Positions 1 through 8,121 of a stretch of DNA of 64,000 nucleotides are shown in pieces. The stretch is from Solibacillus sp040274725 (GTDB lineage Bacteria; Bacillota; Bacilli; Bacillales_A; Planococcaceae). The position numbers and the translations under genes were made by a program. Under the pieces are notes generated by a model. That model saw only the letters and a program-made list of their open reading frames with translations. It searched no databases and was not told where the DNA came from. Location of the stretch: contig JBEMAQ010000013.1 of the NCBI GenBank assembly GCA_040274725.1, positions 1 to 64,000 on the forward strand. Reading direction: 5' to 3'. Position 1 is the stretch's first letter, and each line of letters opens with the position of its first letter.

Positions 1-2
1 TG

Positions 3-1391
3 CAAATTGCAGGTCTTGGTACGTTAATGACAGGTATTAACTTCATTACGACAATTATGAAAATGCGTGCTCCAGGCATGACATTATTCAAAATGCCAAT
101 CTTTACTTGGTCAGCACTTATTGCAAACTTAATCATCGTATTCGCGTTCCCAGTATTAACTGTAGCGCTTGCAATGGGTACGTTTGACCGTCTATTTGAC
201 ACTAAATTCTTTGCTATCGGCGACGGTGGTATGGACATGCTTTGGGCCAACCTATTCTGGGTTTGGGGTCACCCTGAAGTATATATCTTAATCTTACCGG
301 CATTCGGTATTTTCTCTGAAGTTATTTCGACATTTGCACGTCGTAACTTATATGGTTACACATCAATGGTTTGGTCAATGATCTTAATTTCTGTATTCTC
401 GTTCGCTGTATGGACTCACCACTTCTTTACAATGGGTCAAGGTGCATTCACGAACTCGATCTTCTCGATCACAACAATGGCGATTGCAATCCCAACTGGG
501 GTTAAAATCTTCAACTGGTTATTCACACTGTATAAAGGGAAAATTGAGATGACAACACCAATGTTATACTCAATGCACTTCATTCCTTTATTCACACTTG
601 GTGGTGTAACAGGGGTTATGCTTGCGATGTCAGCAGCTGACTACCAATACCACAACACAATGTTCTTAGTAGCCCACTTCCATAACGTAATCATCCCTGG
701 TGTTGTTTACGCGATGTTAGCAGGTTTAACATTCTACTGGCCAAAAATGTTCGGCTTCATGCTTAACGAACGTATTGGTAAAGCAACAGTTTGGGTAATG
801 TCATTCGGTTTCGTATTAGCGTTCATCCCAATGTACATTACAGGTTTAGATGGTCAAGCTCGTCGTATGTACACATACTCTGAAGCTACTGGCTATTCAA
901 CATTAAACATGATTTCATTCATCGGTGCTGGTATCATGACAGTTTCATTCTTAATGCTTGTTTGGAACATCTGGTATTCATTCAAAAACTCACCACGCGA
1001 TATCGGTTCAGATCCTTGGAACGCACGTGGCTTAGAGTGGGCAACGCATACGCCAATCCCACACTATAACTTCGCTCTTACTCCAGACGTTACTGATGCA
1101 ACATCAGAAGCATTCTGGGATATGAAGAAAAATGGTGCACAAGTATTCAAAGGCGAAATTAAAGATATTCATATGCCAAACAACTCTGGTCAAACATTTA
1201 TCTTCTCATGCTTCACATTTGTATTAGGATTCGCAGCAGTATTCAGCATGTGGACATTAGCGATTATCGGTTTAATTGGTATCTTCGGTTCAATGTTATA
1301 CCGTTCACTTGAAAAAGATGATGGCTACTACATCTCTGCTAAAGAGGTTAAAGAAACAGAAGCAAAATATGAAAAGCGAGGTGACAAATAA
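3..1391 (+). CDS. ctaD: cytochrome c oxidase subunit I (caa3 type), 5'-truncated
   Basis: Catalytic subunit of the aa3/caa3 haem-copper oxidase, reducing O2 at the haem a3-CuB centre and pumping protons in the cytoplasmic membrane. The frame is open from the window edge (codon boundary at base 3), so the first Met at 27 is internal and roughly 160 N-terminal residues lie outside; 462 codons are present. Visible family signatures: WGHPEVY (CuB His and cross-linked Tyr), THHFF (CuB His pair), and AHFHNVIIPG (haem a3 and haem a ligands). The stop codon overlaps the ctaE start by one base, indicating translational coupling in a ctaCDEF-type operon whose upstream part is missing here. Confidence 0.95.
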   Translation, partial: QIAGLGTLMTGINFITTIMKMRAPGMTLFKMPIFTWSALIANLIIVFAFPVLTVALAMGTFDRLFDTKFFAIGDGGMDMLWANLFWVWGHPEVYILILPAFGIFSEVISTFARRNLYGYTSMVWSMILISVFSFAVWTHHFFTMGQGAFTNSIFSITTMAIAIPTGVKIFNWLFTLYKGKIEMTTPMLYSMHFIPLFTLGGVTGVMLAMSAADYQYHNTMFLVAHFHNVIIPGVVYAMLAGLTFYWPKMFGFMLNERIGKATVWVMSFGFVLAFIPMYITGLDGQARRMYTYSEATGYSTLNMISFIGAGIMTVSFLMLVWNIWYSFKNSPRDIGSDPWNARGLEWATHTPIPHYNFALTPDVTDATSEAFWDMKKNGAQVFKGEIKDIHMPNNSGQTFIFSCFTFVLGFAAVFSMWTLAIIGLIGIFGSMLYRSLEKDDGYYISAKEVKETEAKYEKRGDK

Positions 1392-1990
1392 TGGCTCACA
1401 TCGACCACTCTCGCCCACTAGAGTATAGTACTGAGGAAAACCGCCTGAAAATTTTAGGTTTCTGGATTTTCCTAGGTGCCGAGATTATGTTATTCGCGAC
1501 ATTATTTGCAGCGTACTTCACTTTAGTTGACCGTACTGGTAACGGTCCAACAGGTGCTGAGATTTTTGAAATCACACCCGTATTAGCTGAAACATTTTTA
1601 CTTTTAACAAGTAGTTTCACAATTGGTTTAGCAGTCCATGCAATGCGCCTTGGCTCTAAAAAGGGTACATTATCATTCATGGGTATTACACTTGTATTAG
1701 GTTTAGCCTTCTTAGGTGTAGAAATTTATGAGTTTGTTCACTATGTACACATTGGTGCTGGCATTACAGTAAGTGCCTTCACTTCAGCATTATTAACAAC
1801 TCTAGGTACACATGGTGCCCACGTAACAGTAGGTTTCTTCTGGGGATTATCAATCATGTATCAAATCGCATCACGCGGTTTAAACCATGTAACGGCTAAC
1901 AAAGCGTTTATCTTCTCACTTTACTGGCATTTCCTAGATGTTGTATGGATCTTCATCTTTAGTTTCATTTACCTGAAAGGAATGATGTAA
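1391..1990 (+). CDS. ctaE: cytochrome c oxidase subunit III
   Basis: A 199-residue COX3-family membrane protein and structural subunit of the aa3/caa3 oxidase. It shows several hydrophobic helices (about residues 24-45, 64-85, 95-115, 130-155 and 175-197), with helix-buried acidic residues (LGAEIMLF, EIYEF) typical of subunit III. The bacterial short form of about 200 residues fits this length. It starts in the TAATG overlap with ctaD and ends one base before ctaF, so all three genes are co-transcribed. Confidence 0.95.
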   Translation: MAHIDHSRPLEYSTEENRLKILGFWIFLGAEIMLFATLFAAYFTLVDRTGNGPTGAEIFEITPVLAETFLLLTSSFTIGLAVHAMRLGSKKGTLSFMGITLVLGLAFLGVEIYEFVHYVHIGAGITVSAFTSALLTTLGTHGAHVTVGFFWGLSIMYQIASRGLNHVTANKAFIFSLYWHFLDVVWIFIFSFIYLKGMM

Positions 1991-1991
1991 T

Positions 1992-2282
1992 ATGGCTAAG
2001 TTCTTCCCAGTTGGTCAAGTAATGGGATTCATCTTCTCATTAGTTTTAACTGTTGTAGCAATGCTTGTTTATTACATGGATATGTCATTCACAACAGGTA
2101 TGATTGTTCTTTTAGTTACAGCTTTCATCCAAGCCGGTCTACAATTTATTGTATTCATGCATGCGAAGGAATCTGAGGATTCTTGGATTATCTTCACAAA
2201 AATTGGTTACGGTGTTGGTTTAGCGATCATCACAGTTATTGGTACACTACTTATCCTTCTTTGGGATATGCCGGTTATGTAA
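1992..2282 (+). CDS. ctaF: cytochrome c oxidase subunit IV (CtaF)
   Basis: A 96-residue protein with three hydrophobic stretches (about 8-28, 35-55 and 70-92) and the QFIVFMHA segment found in bacterial subunit IV proteins. It is thought to assist assembly or stability of the aa3/caa3 oxidase in the membrane. It is the last gene of the operon: the ATG follows the ctaE stop by one base and a strong terminator lies 8 bases after its stop codon. Confidence 0.93.
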   Translation: MAKFFPVGQVMGFIFSLVLTVVAMLVYYMDMSFTTGMIVLLVTAFIQAGLQFIVFMHAKESEDSWIIFTKIGYGVGLAIITVIGTLLILLWDMPVM

Positions 2283-2290
2283 TCAACGAA

Positions 2291-2320
2291 AACCACCTCA
2301 CTTGTTGAGGTGGTTTTTTT
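2291..2320 (+). terminator. intrinsic terminator of the cta operon
   Basis: A perfect 10-bp stem (AACCACCTCA at 2291-2300 with TGAGGTGGTT at 2306-2315) with a 5-base loop, running into seven T residues. Confidence 0.92.
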
Positions 2321-2418
2321 GTCTGTATAATTGTTAAGAAAAATCCGAAAGTTCGCGCGTTTTGGGTGTGAGTTATGGTAAAATAGAAGCTATAGTATAC
2401 AGTATTAGGAGCGATAAC

Positions 2419-3210
2419 ATGGCACTTTCAACGATTATTTTTGACTTAGATGATACACTTTTATGGGATCAAAAATCTGTAAAAACCGCATTCGAAAAAA
2501 CATGCGAATATGCGGCAACGGTACATACTTTAGAGCCAGCAAAGTTAGAGGATGCCGTGCGCACAGCAGCACGTTCTCTATACGAGGGTTACCCAATATA
2601 CGACTACACAGTATTAATCGGTATCAACCCATTTGAAGGCTTGTGGGGCACATTTGATGACCCAACACCACAGTTCCAACAAATGAAAGAAATCGTGCCA
2701 GGCTACCGTACAGCAGCGTGGACACAAGGTCTTGCAGCACTTGGTATTGAAGATGCAAACTTTGGGGCAGAACTTGGTGAACGTTTCGTAGCGGAACGCA
2801 AAAAAGCACCGTTTTTATATGAGGATACATTTGAAGTTTTAGATGCGTTAAAAGGAAAATACAAGCTTGTGCTACTGACAAACGGTGCACCGAGCTTACA
2901 AAACTTAAAGTTAGAAATCACACCAGAAATTGCACCATACTTTGACCATGTCATCATTTCAGGTGACTTTGGTAAAGGAAAGCCGGATGCATCGATTTTC
3001 GACTATGTCATTGAAAAAGCAGGCATTACGGCGGACGAGGCGATTATGGTTGGCGATAACTTAATGACAGACATTTTAGGCTCATCACGCGTCAATATGC
3101 GCAACGTATGGATCAACCGTGAAGACAAGCCGAAAAATCCGGATGTCGTGCCAACGTATGAAGTAACGTCATTAACAGCGTTACTTGAGTTAATTAAGCA
3201 GTTATCATAG
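2419..3210 (+). CDS. HAD-superfamily hydrolase (YsaA/YjjG-like)
   Basis: A cytosolic phosphohydrolase of 263 residues. Motif I is IFDLDDTLLW (nucleophile Asp and acid/base Asp) at residues 7-16, the motif II Thr lies in VLLTNG, and motifs III/IV appear as GKGKPDAS and MVGDNLMTD. The large cap insertion after motif I suggests a C1-capped HAD. The substrate cannot be read from sequence; YjjG relatives are pyrimidine nucleotidases and B. subtilis YsaA is uncharacterised. I chose ATG 2419 because TTAGGAG lies 7 bases upstream; the frame stays open back to a TTG at 2362, which lacks a site. Monocistronic, ended by its own terminator. Confidence 0.85.
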   Translation: MALSTIIFDLDDTLLWDQKSVKTAFEKTCEYAATVHTLEPAKLEDAVRTAARSLYEGYPIYDYTVLIGINPFEGLWGTFDDPTPQFQQMKEIVPGYRTAAWTQGLAALGIEDANFGAELGERFVAERKKAPFLYEDTFEVLDALKGKYKLVLLTNGAPSLQNLKLEITPEIAPYFDHVIISGDFGKGKPDASIFDYVIEKAGITADEAIMVGDNLMTDILGSSRVNMRNVWINREDKPKNPDVVPTYEVTSLTALLELIKQLS

Positions 3211-3219
3211 AGTGATGAA

Positions 3220-3253
3220 AGGACTACATTTCGTTAAATGTGGTCTTTTTTTG
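3220..3253 (+). terminator. intrinsic terminator after HAD hydrolase gene
   Basis: The stem AGGACTACATTT pairs with AAATGTGGTCT (one G-T pair) around a 4-base loop and is followed by a T-run of about 7. Confidence 0.85.
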
Positions 3254-3347
3254 TTTAAATTATCAAGATATAACTGAATTAACGAAACAAATAGAATTAT
3301 CAGATTATTGTTGATATAATATGCATAGAAGAAAGGGTGTAGATTGT

Positions 3348-3710
3348 ATGGTACAAAAACATTGCTGTGAAAACTGTCGACGCACACATTTGGATAGTCA
3401 AATAGAGCGTTATTTGATGCAAGGTCATGTAGCTTATTTATGCCCAACTTGTGCGTATGTTTTAGTGAAAGAAGGGGAGCCAGAGCGCTTTTTTACGTTA
3501 TGTGGCAGACCTATTCATAAGCAAGCAAATGATGAAATGAAGAAGATTCATGCACTGTTATCGCAGTTTATTTTCATCGGTCTTTTATTTATAACAATTG
3601 TGGCGGCGGCAGCCGTTGTCCAGTTGACAAATGGTGAGAGAGCTGTAGTTTTTGCGGAGCAAGAGGAGCGTTTATCGTTTTCTACGTTAAATAGAATGAC
3701 AAAATATTAA
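3348..3710 (+). CDS. small zinc-ribbon-like membrane protein, unknown function
   Basis: A 120-residue protein I do not recognise. The N-terminal half has two cysteine pairs, CCENC near residues 6-10 and CPTC near 38-41, consistent with a small treble-clef or ribbon zinc site. One transmembrane helix follows at about residues 76-99 (FIFIGLLFITIVAAAAVV), with a short polar tail that would be extracytoplasmic. I took ATG 3348 behind AGAAAGGGTG; an in-frame ATG at 3321 adds nine residues but has no ribosome binding site. It stands alone between two unrelated genes. Confidence 0.7.
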   Translation: MVQKHCCENCRRTHLDSQIERYLMQGHVAYLCPTCAYVLVKEGEPERFFTLCGRPIHKQANDEMKKIHALLSQFIFIGLLFITIVAAAAVVQLTNGERAVVFAEQEERLSFSTLNRMTKY

Positions 3711-3812
3711 CGGCTTGTTCTTTACACTTTCAAGTTAGATTTAATTTGACATTTTTTGCCTGCCCGTGATATTCTTTTCGAAAATATGCAATGGAATTTT
3801 AGGGGGATTTTT

Positions 3813-4337
3813 ATGGCGGAATGGATAGTTGATCGATTACATTCAACAATTGGCTTCGAAGTAAAGCATATGATGATTTCAAATGTAAACGGACAGTTTG
3901 ATTCTTATACAGCAACAATCGAAGCGGAAGATATGGATGATTTTACAACAGCCACTGTGGAATTTAAGTTAGATGTAGCGAGTGTAAATACATATAGCCC
4001 TGACCGTGATAACCATTTAAAATCGGCTGAGTTTTTCAATGCAGATGCATTTCCTAAAATAACATTTACATCAACAAACATTGAAAAAAAGGGTACAGAT
4101 TATTTATTACATGGTCAGTTAACGATTAAGGAGACGACGCGTCCCATTACGTTTAACGTAAAGTACGGGGGAAAGGGCGTAAACCTTTGGGGAACGGAAG
4201 TACATGGCTTTGCAGCAGAGACATTTATTATTCGAGAAGATTTCAAGCTGACATGGGGAGCAGCCATTGAAGCAACTGGCATGCTTGTTGATAAAAAGGT
4301 GAAAATAAAAGTGGATTTACAAGTGAATCCAGCATAA
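3813..4337 (+). CDS. YceI-family lipocalin-like protein
   Basis: A 174-residue YceI-domain protein over its whole length: starts WIVDRLHSTIGFEVKHMM, then DRDNHLKSAEFFNADAFP, TFTSTNI and GQLTIKETTRPITF, all hallmarks of the family. YceI proteins form a beta-barrel that binds isoprenoids or other hydrophobic molecules. There is no signal peptide, so it is probably cytoplasmic, as in many Gram-positive YceI proteins. ATG 3813 is preceded by AGGGGG 6 bases upstream; the upstream TTG at 3756 is not supported. Confidence 0.9.
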   Translation: MAEWIVDRLHSTIGFEVKHMMISNVNGQFDSYTATIEAEDMDDFTTATVEFKLDVASVNTYSPDRDNHLKSAEFFNADAFPKITFTSTNIEKKGTDYLLHGQLTIKETTRPITFNVKYGGKGVNLWGTEVHGFAAETFIIREDFKLTWGAAIEATGMLVDKKVKIKVDLQVNPA

Positions 4338-4341
4338 AAAT

Positions 4342-4380
4342 GGCTGAAGGTAGTGTATTACTATCTTCAGCCGTTTTTTA
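4342..4380. terminator. bidirectional terminator between converging yceI-like and deacetylase genes
   Basis: The stem GGCTGAAGGTAGT (4342-4354) pairs with ACTATCTTCAGCC (4360-4372) with one mismatch, T-run on the + strand and ATTTTT on the minus strand. The distal arm abuts the minus-strand stop codon at 4378. Confidence 0.9.
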
Positions 4381-5601
4381 TTTTTCCTGTAACGCAGATA
4401 CCGTTACAAATTCATAGCCTTCGTCTGACAAATAGTTTAGCACAGCGTCTAGACCATCTGCTGTTGTTTGATGGATATCATGCATTAAAATAATGCTACC
4501 GTTTTTCGTTTGTTTTTTCACGATTTGTAGCATTTTCGCTGGGTCATGGTGCTGCCAGTCAAGCGTATCGACTGACCATAAAATAACAGGCAAACTAGTC
4601 AAAGCCTTTACCGTATCGTTATATGCCCCGTATGGTGGACGGAATACCGTTGCTTCCTGTCCGATTACTTTTTTAATCGAAGCGTTTGTTGATGTAATTT
4701 GTGTACGTGCCTCATTTGAAGAAATGGTTGTTAACTTCGGATGATTGTACGTATGATTGCCAATTTCATGTCCGGCCGCAAATACCTTTTTTAACACAGT
4801 AGGACTTAAATCAACCCGTCTACCTGTCATGAAAAATGTTGCCTTTGCATCATATTTTGCAAGTGTTTTTAAAATTTGGTTTGTCACAGTTGGATGTGGA
4901 CCATCATCAAATGTTAGTGCTACGCGTTTTGTTGTCGCTGGTTTAGGTGCTGTAGGTGTAGCAAACTTCGAGCTTAGCGCATAGCCTGCTAGATTGCCAC
5001 TTGTCACATAAAGCCAATCTGCTGAAATTTTATAGGCTGTCACGGTTGTTTGTTGCTTCAATGTTGTTTGAATAGGTTCACTCATATTTGGGGCTAGACG
5101 AATTGCTGCGCCGTTTTTATGACTAACAATCATTTTAGCACTAGCTGGCTTTACTAATGTCGTGCTGTAAACATAACCCACTGCTTTTGCTGTGCGAATA
5201 AGCGAGAAGCCATTATCTGTTTGTGTATAAACAAATACAAAGGCACTGCTCGAGACGGTTGCTAGCTGAGCTGCGTTTTTTGCGTTTGTTTGACGAATGA
5301 TAGGGTGGTTACTAGATCCAATCTTCATTAGTGTATAAGGTGCAGCTGACGTTGCTGCGTTCTTTACAAAGCCTACCGTATCGTTTATACGTACTTTGCT
5401 CCAAACCTCTTGCTTTTCTAATACGATAACAAAGCTATTGGCAGGTAATTTTTCTAAAACAGTCTGCTGATCGTCCGCATATAGATTGCCACCATTTTTT
5501 AATGCACGAACATCAATGCCTTCATTTGCAGAAGCAGGGCTTTGTGGAAAGAAAACAAATGTACATAAAAGTAGTGCACCAATCCAAAGTAGTCTTTTCA
5601 T
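4378..5601 (-). CDS. secreted polysaccharide deacetylase with N-terminal SH3-like repeats
   Basis: A 407-residue CE4-family deacetylase, expected to remove N-acetyl groups from peptidoglycan or a related glycan. It has a signal peptide at residues 1-25 (cleavage near ASANEG), then three bacterial-SH3-like segments of about 60 residues (30-90, 92-150, 155-213) likely to hold the enzyme to the wall, then the NodB domain at 225-405. All five CE4 motifs are visible: TFDDGPHP, HEIGNHTYNH (metal His pair), RPPYG, VDTLDW and ILMHDIH, so it should be active. ATG 5601 follows AGGAGGAAATCATC. Monocistronic; which wall glycan it modifies is not shown. Confidence 0.93.
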   Translation of the reverse strand: MKRLLWIGALLLCTFVFFPQSPASANEGIDVRALKNGGNLYADDQQTVLEKLPANSFVIVLEKQEVWSKVRINDTVGFVKNAATSAAPYTLMKIGSSNHPIIRQTNAKNAAQLATVSSSAFVFVYTQTDNGFSLIRTAKAVGYVYSTTLVKPASAKMIVSHKNGAAIRLAPNMSEPIQTTLKQQTTVTAYKISADWLYVTSGNLAGYALSSKFATPTAPKPATTKRVALTFDDGPHPTVTNQILKTLAKYDAKATFFMTGRRVDLSPTVLKKVFAAGHEIGNHTYNHPKLTTISSNEARTQITSTNASIKKVIGQEATVFRPPYGAYNDTVKALTSLPVILWSVDTLDWQHHDPAKMLQIVKKQTKNGSIILMHDIHQTTADGLDAVLNYLSDEGYEFVTVSALQEK

Positions 5602-5731
5602 GATGATTTCCTCCTGTTCTAGCGATTAATTTGACTATAGCATGAATTTAAATAGGGAGATATAGGAAAAATGCAATGGTTCTATTAGTTATTTCCCTAG
5701 AGAATAGATGATGAATCATTAAGGCTAGAAC

Positions 5732-5762
5732 AAATAAAAAGCGCCCTAAAACATTAGGGCGC
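5732..5762 (-). terminator. intrinsic terminator of serA
   Basis: On the minus strand a perfect 9-bp GC-rich stem (GCGCCCTAA with TTAGGGCGC), 4-base loop and TTTTTATTTG tail lies 8 bases after the serA stop. Confidence 0.92.
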
Positions 5763-5770
5763 TCAACTGA

Positions 5771-7390
5771 TTATAGTGAAATTGCTTTTACTTCATCGAT
5801 ATTTTCTAAAGTTGCAACTACTGCTAATTCTTCAGTTGTTACGTTATTGTCGATACCTAACATCATCACTGCAGAACCACCGATTTCATCGCGGCCTACT
5901 TGCATCGTTGCGATATTGATGTCTTTTTCAGCTAATTTCGTTGCTACGCGGCCGATTGAGCCTGGTTTGTCTTGGTTTTTGATGTATAAGTAGTTGCCTA
6001 CTGGTTTCACGTCTACTACGAAGCCTTCTACTTTTACGATACGTGCGCCAAGACCGTTTAGTAATGTACCTGCTACAGAGTGTGTTTCTTTGTCTGTTTT
6101 TACTTCTACTGTTACTAAGTTTGTGAAGCCTTTAGCAGTTGTTGTTTTGTGCTCGTTGATTTTGATACCAACGCGCTCTGCTAAGTAACGAGCGTTTACG
6201 TCATTTACGTGTGTACCGTGGTTTGTAGATAGTAAACCTTTAATTGCGTTTGCCGTTAATGGACGCACATCATAGTTTGCTACTTCACCAGCGTAAGAGA
6301 TGTTTAATTCTTTTACAGCGCCTTCTGTTACTTGGATTAAGAATTTACCAAGCTTGTCAGCAAGTGCGAAGAATGGCTCAACTTCAGCAAGCTTTTCTTT
6401 TGGAATTGATGGCATGTTTACTGGGTTTGTTACAGTACCAGTTTTAAAGAATTTGATAATGTCGTTTGATACGTCAACCGCTACAGATTCTTGTGCTTCT
6501 ACTGTAGATGCACCTAAGTGTGGTGTTGCGATTACTTGTGGTAAAGTCAGTAATTTGTGCTCAGTTGCTGGCTCTTCCACGAATACGTCAAGTGCAGCAC
6601 CTGCTACTTTACCTTCGACGATTGCATCATACAGGTCATCCTCGTTGATGATACCGCCGCGTGCACAGTTGATTAAGCGAACGCCGTCCTTCATCATAGC
6701 GAATTTTTCTTTATTAATTAAGTTACGTGTTTCTGGTAAAAGTGGTGTGTGTACTGTGATGAAGTCAGCAGCTAAGCAAATTTCTTCAACTGTTGCTTTT
6801 GTAACACCTAATTCTTGTGCGCGCTCATCAGATAAGAATGGGTCGTAAGCCATTACATTCATGCGAGAGCCTTTCGCGCGGTATGCTACTTCAACACCGA
6901 TACGACCGAAACCAACAACACCTAAAGTTTTGTTTTTTAGCTCAACACCTACGTAAGATTTACGGTCCCATTTACCGTTTTTCAGTGTGTTGAATGCTTG
7001 TGGAATGTGACGCGCAAGTGATGTCATCATTGCGATTGTATGTTCAGCAGCAGAGTTTGTGTTACCATCTGGTGCGTTTACTACGATAATTCCGTGCTCA
7101 GTTGCAGCTGTTAAGTCGATGTTATCTACACCAACACCAGCGCGGCCGATTAATTTTAAGTTTTTCGCAGCTGCGATTACTTCACGTGTTACTGTCGTTT
7201 GAGAACGCACTAGTAATACGTGTACGTCAGCGATTTTTTCGATTAATTGCTCTTGTGTAAGACCTGTATCAACAATAATATTTAAATCTAATTCTGTTTC
7301 TTGACGAAGAGGGAAAATACCATCTTCACTTAATGGATCTGCGATGAATACGTTAACTGTGCCTGTTTTTTGTAATGTTGCTGTTGTCAT
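5771..7390 (-). CDS. serA: D-3-phosphoglycerate dehydrogenase
   Basis: First enzyme of the phosphorylated serine pathway, oxidising 3-phosphoglycerate to 3-phosphohydroxypyruvate with NAD+. 539 residues, the long form: substrate and nucleotide domains with the Rossmann motif GFGRIG near residue 160, catalytic Arg in NCARGG near 243, the acidic residue in DVFVEEPA and the catalytic His in ATPHLGAS near 290, then an intervening domain and a C-terminal ACT domain (about 467-539, starting at KPGSIGRV) normally used for serine feedback. It is the only gene of its transcript, led by a 345-nt T-box leader, so transcription should rise when an aminoacyl-tRNA is uncharged. serC lies 4.4 kb away with no T-box. 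Confidence 0.97.
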   Translation of the reverse strand: MTTATLQKTGTVNVFIADPLSEDGIFPLRQETELDLNIIVDTGLTQEQLIEKIADVHVLLVRSQTTVTREVIAAAKNLKLIGRAGVGVDNIDLTAATEHGIIVVNAPDGNTNSAAEHTIAMMTSLARHIPQAFNTLKNGKWDRKSYVGVELKNKTLGVVGFGRIGVEVAYRAKGSRMNVMAYDPFLSDERAQELGVTKATVEEICLAADFITVHTPLLPETRNLINKEKFAMMKDGVRLINCARGGIINEDDLYDAIVEGKVAGAALDVFVEEPATEHKLLTLPQVIATPHLGASTVEAQESVAVDVSNDIIKFFKTGTVTNPVNMPSIPKEKLAEVEPFFALADKLGKFLIQVTEGAVKELNISYAGEVANYDVRPLTANAIKGLLSTNHGTHVNDVNARYLAERVGIKINEHKTTTAKGFTNLVTVEVKTDKETHSVAGTLLNGLGARIVKVEGFVVDVKPVGNYLYIKNQDKPGSIGRVATKLAEKDINIATMQVGRDEIGGSAVMMLGIDNNVTTEELAVVATLENIDEVKAISL

Positions 7391-7446
7391 GATAAAAATT
7401 CGCTCCCTTAATTTAAAGTAAATAGTGTTTGTAGAAAAAAATCTAC

Positions 7447-7494
7447 GAAAAAAAGCCTTCCGTCCCTTACATATACTGTAAGGGGCGAAAGGCT
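7447..7494 (-). terminator. T-box-controlled terminator of the serA leader
   Basis: On the minus strand AGCCTTTCGCCCCTTACA pairs with TGTAAGGGACGGAAGGCT around a 5-base loop and runs into TTTTTTTTCG. The alternative antiterminator would use the T-box sequence just upstream. Confidence 0.93.
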
Positions 7495-7736
7495 ATTATT
7501 AATAGAATCGCGGTACCACCCTTATTCGTTGCCAAACATTTCTGAAAAATGCATGTGCAACCTTATCTGTATGCGTAACGTGCATGGGCCGGGTTAGCCT
7601 ACTAAAAGTTCAGCTAATCTATTCAAGAGTGGAACTCGCTCGCTGCGTACACTAGTTTACACCAACCACTAGCTCTCTTTGCTACGTAAAGCGATAAGCA
7701 TGTCTCTATCGTTATAGTTATTCGTTGATTAAATTT
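7447..7736 (-). promoter_or_regulatory. T-box riboswitch leader of serA (probably tRNA-Ser)
   Basis: The minus-strand leader carries the invariant T-box sequence AGGGTGGTACCGCG (7509-7522). The upstream Stem I region has an AG-rich bulge and a GGTTGGTGTAAAC distal-loop motif. It ends in a terminator (7447-7494). On the 3' side of the specifier loop, next to the CTCT arm of the basal stem, lies TTCCA; its TCC (7631-7633) followed by A is the best specifier candidate and encodes serine. The T-box identification is certain; the specifier is an inference from position and from the downstream gene. Confidence 0.92.
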
Positions 7737-7742
7737 GATATC

Positions 7743-7771
7743 ATCATAATCCCGTTTGAATGTTCTGTCAA
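7743..7771 (-). promoter_or_regulatory. sigma-A promoter of the serA T-box leader
   Basis: On the minus strand TTGACA (7766-7771), 17-bp spacer, TATGAT (7743-7748). Transcription should start near 7736, giving a leader of about 345 nt. Confidence 0.88.
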
Positions 7772-7882
7772 CACTATTTCCGAAAAAAGAGAAAAATAAC
7801 GAAAAAAAAATTACGCATATACGTCATTTTACGAATTTTAAAGTCGTTATTTATACTTAATGTTCGTGTTTAGAGACTTCTG

Positions 7883-7896
7883 TGTAAGCGTTATCG
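7883..7896 (+). promoter_or_regulatory. candidate CcpA cre site
   Basis: TGTAAGCGTTATCG matches the catabolite-responsive element TGWNANCGNTNWCA at 13 of 14 positions. It lies about 240 bases upstream of the crotonase gene and about 110 bases upstream of the divergent serA promoter, so which gene it would serve is unclear. Confidence 0.4.
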
Positions 7897-8079
7897 ATTG
7901 TTAGAAGGCTTGGGAATAGTGAAATAAAGAAAATTGATTTTTGGGAATTATTATATGCATTGTTCTTTTTTATGGCAAATATGGTGCGGACACAATTTTG
8001 TCAATTATAACAGCATCGTTTTGAAAAACAGTGGATTACTACCGAAAAGGAGTTTGTTTACTAATGTCGAATATAAATG

Positions 8080-8099
8080 TTATGAATGATTATTCATAA
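8080..8099 (+). promoter_or_regulatory. palindromic operator candidate upstream of crotonase gene
   Basis: A perfect palindrome with 8-bp arms, TTATGAAT-GATT-ATTCATAA, ending 22 bases before the crotonase start codon. Its core TGAAT-N4-ATTCA recurs at 42718-42731 upstream of lcfB. It partly resembles the B. subtilis FadR operator (TGAATGA-nTAn-TCATTCA), though with shorter spacing of the outer half-sites. Confidence 0.55.
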
Positions 8100-8121
8100 T
8101 AAGAGGATGGGGTGTATTCAT

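Noticed and set aside
27..1391. ctaD starting at Met 27
   Set aside because: The frame is open to the window edge and continues conserved subunit I sequence upstream, so this Met is internal.
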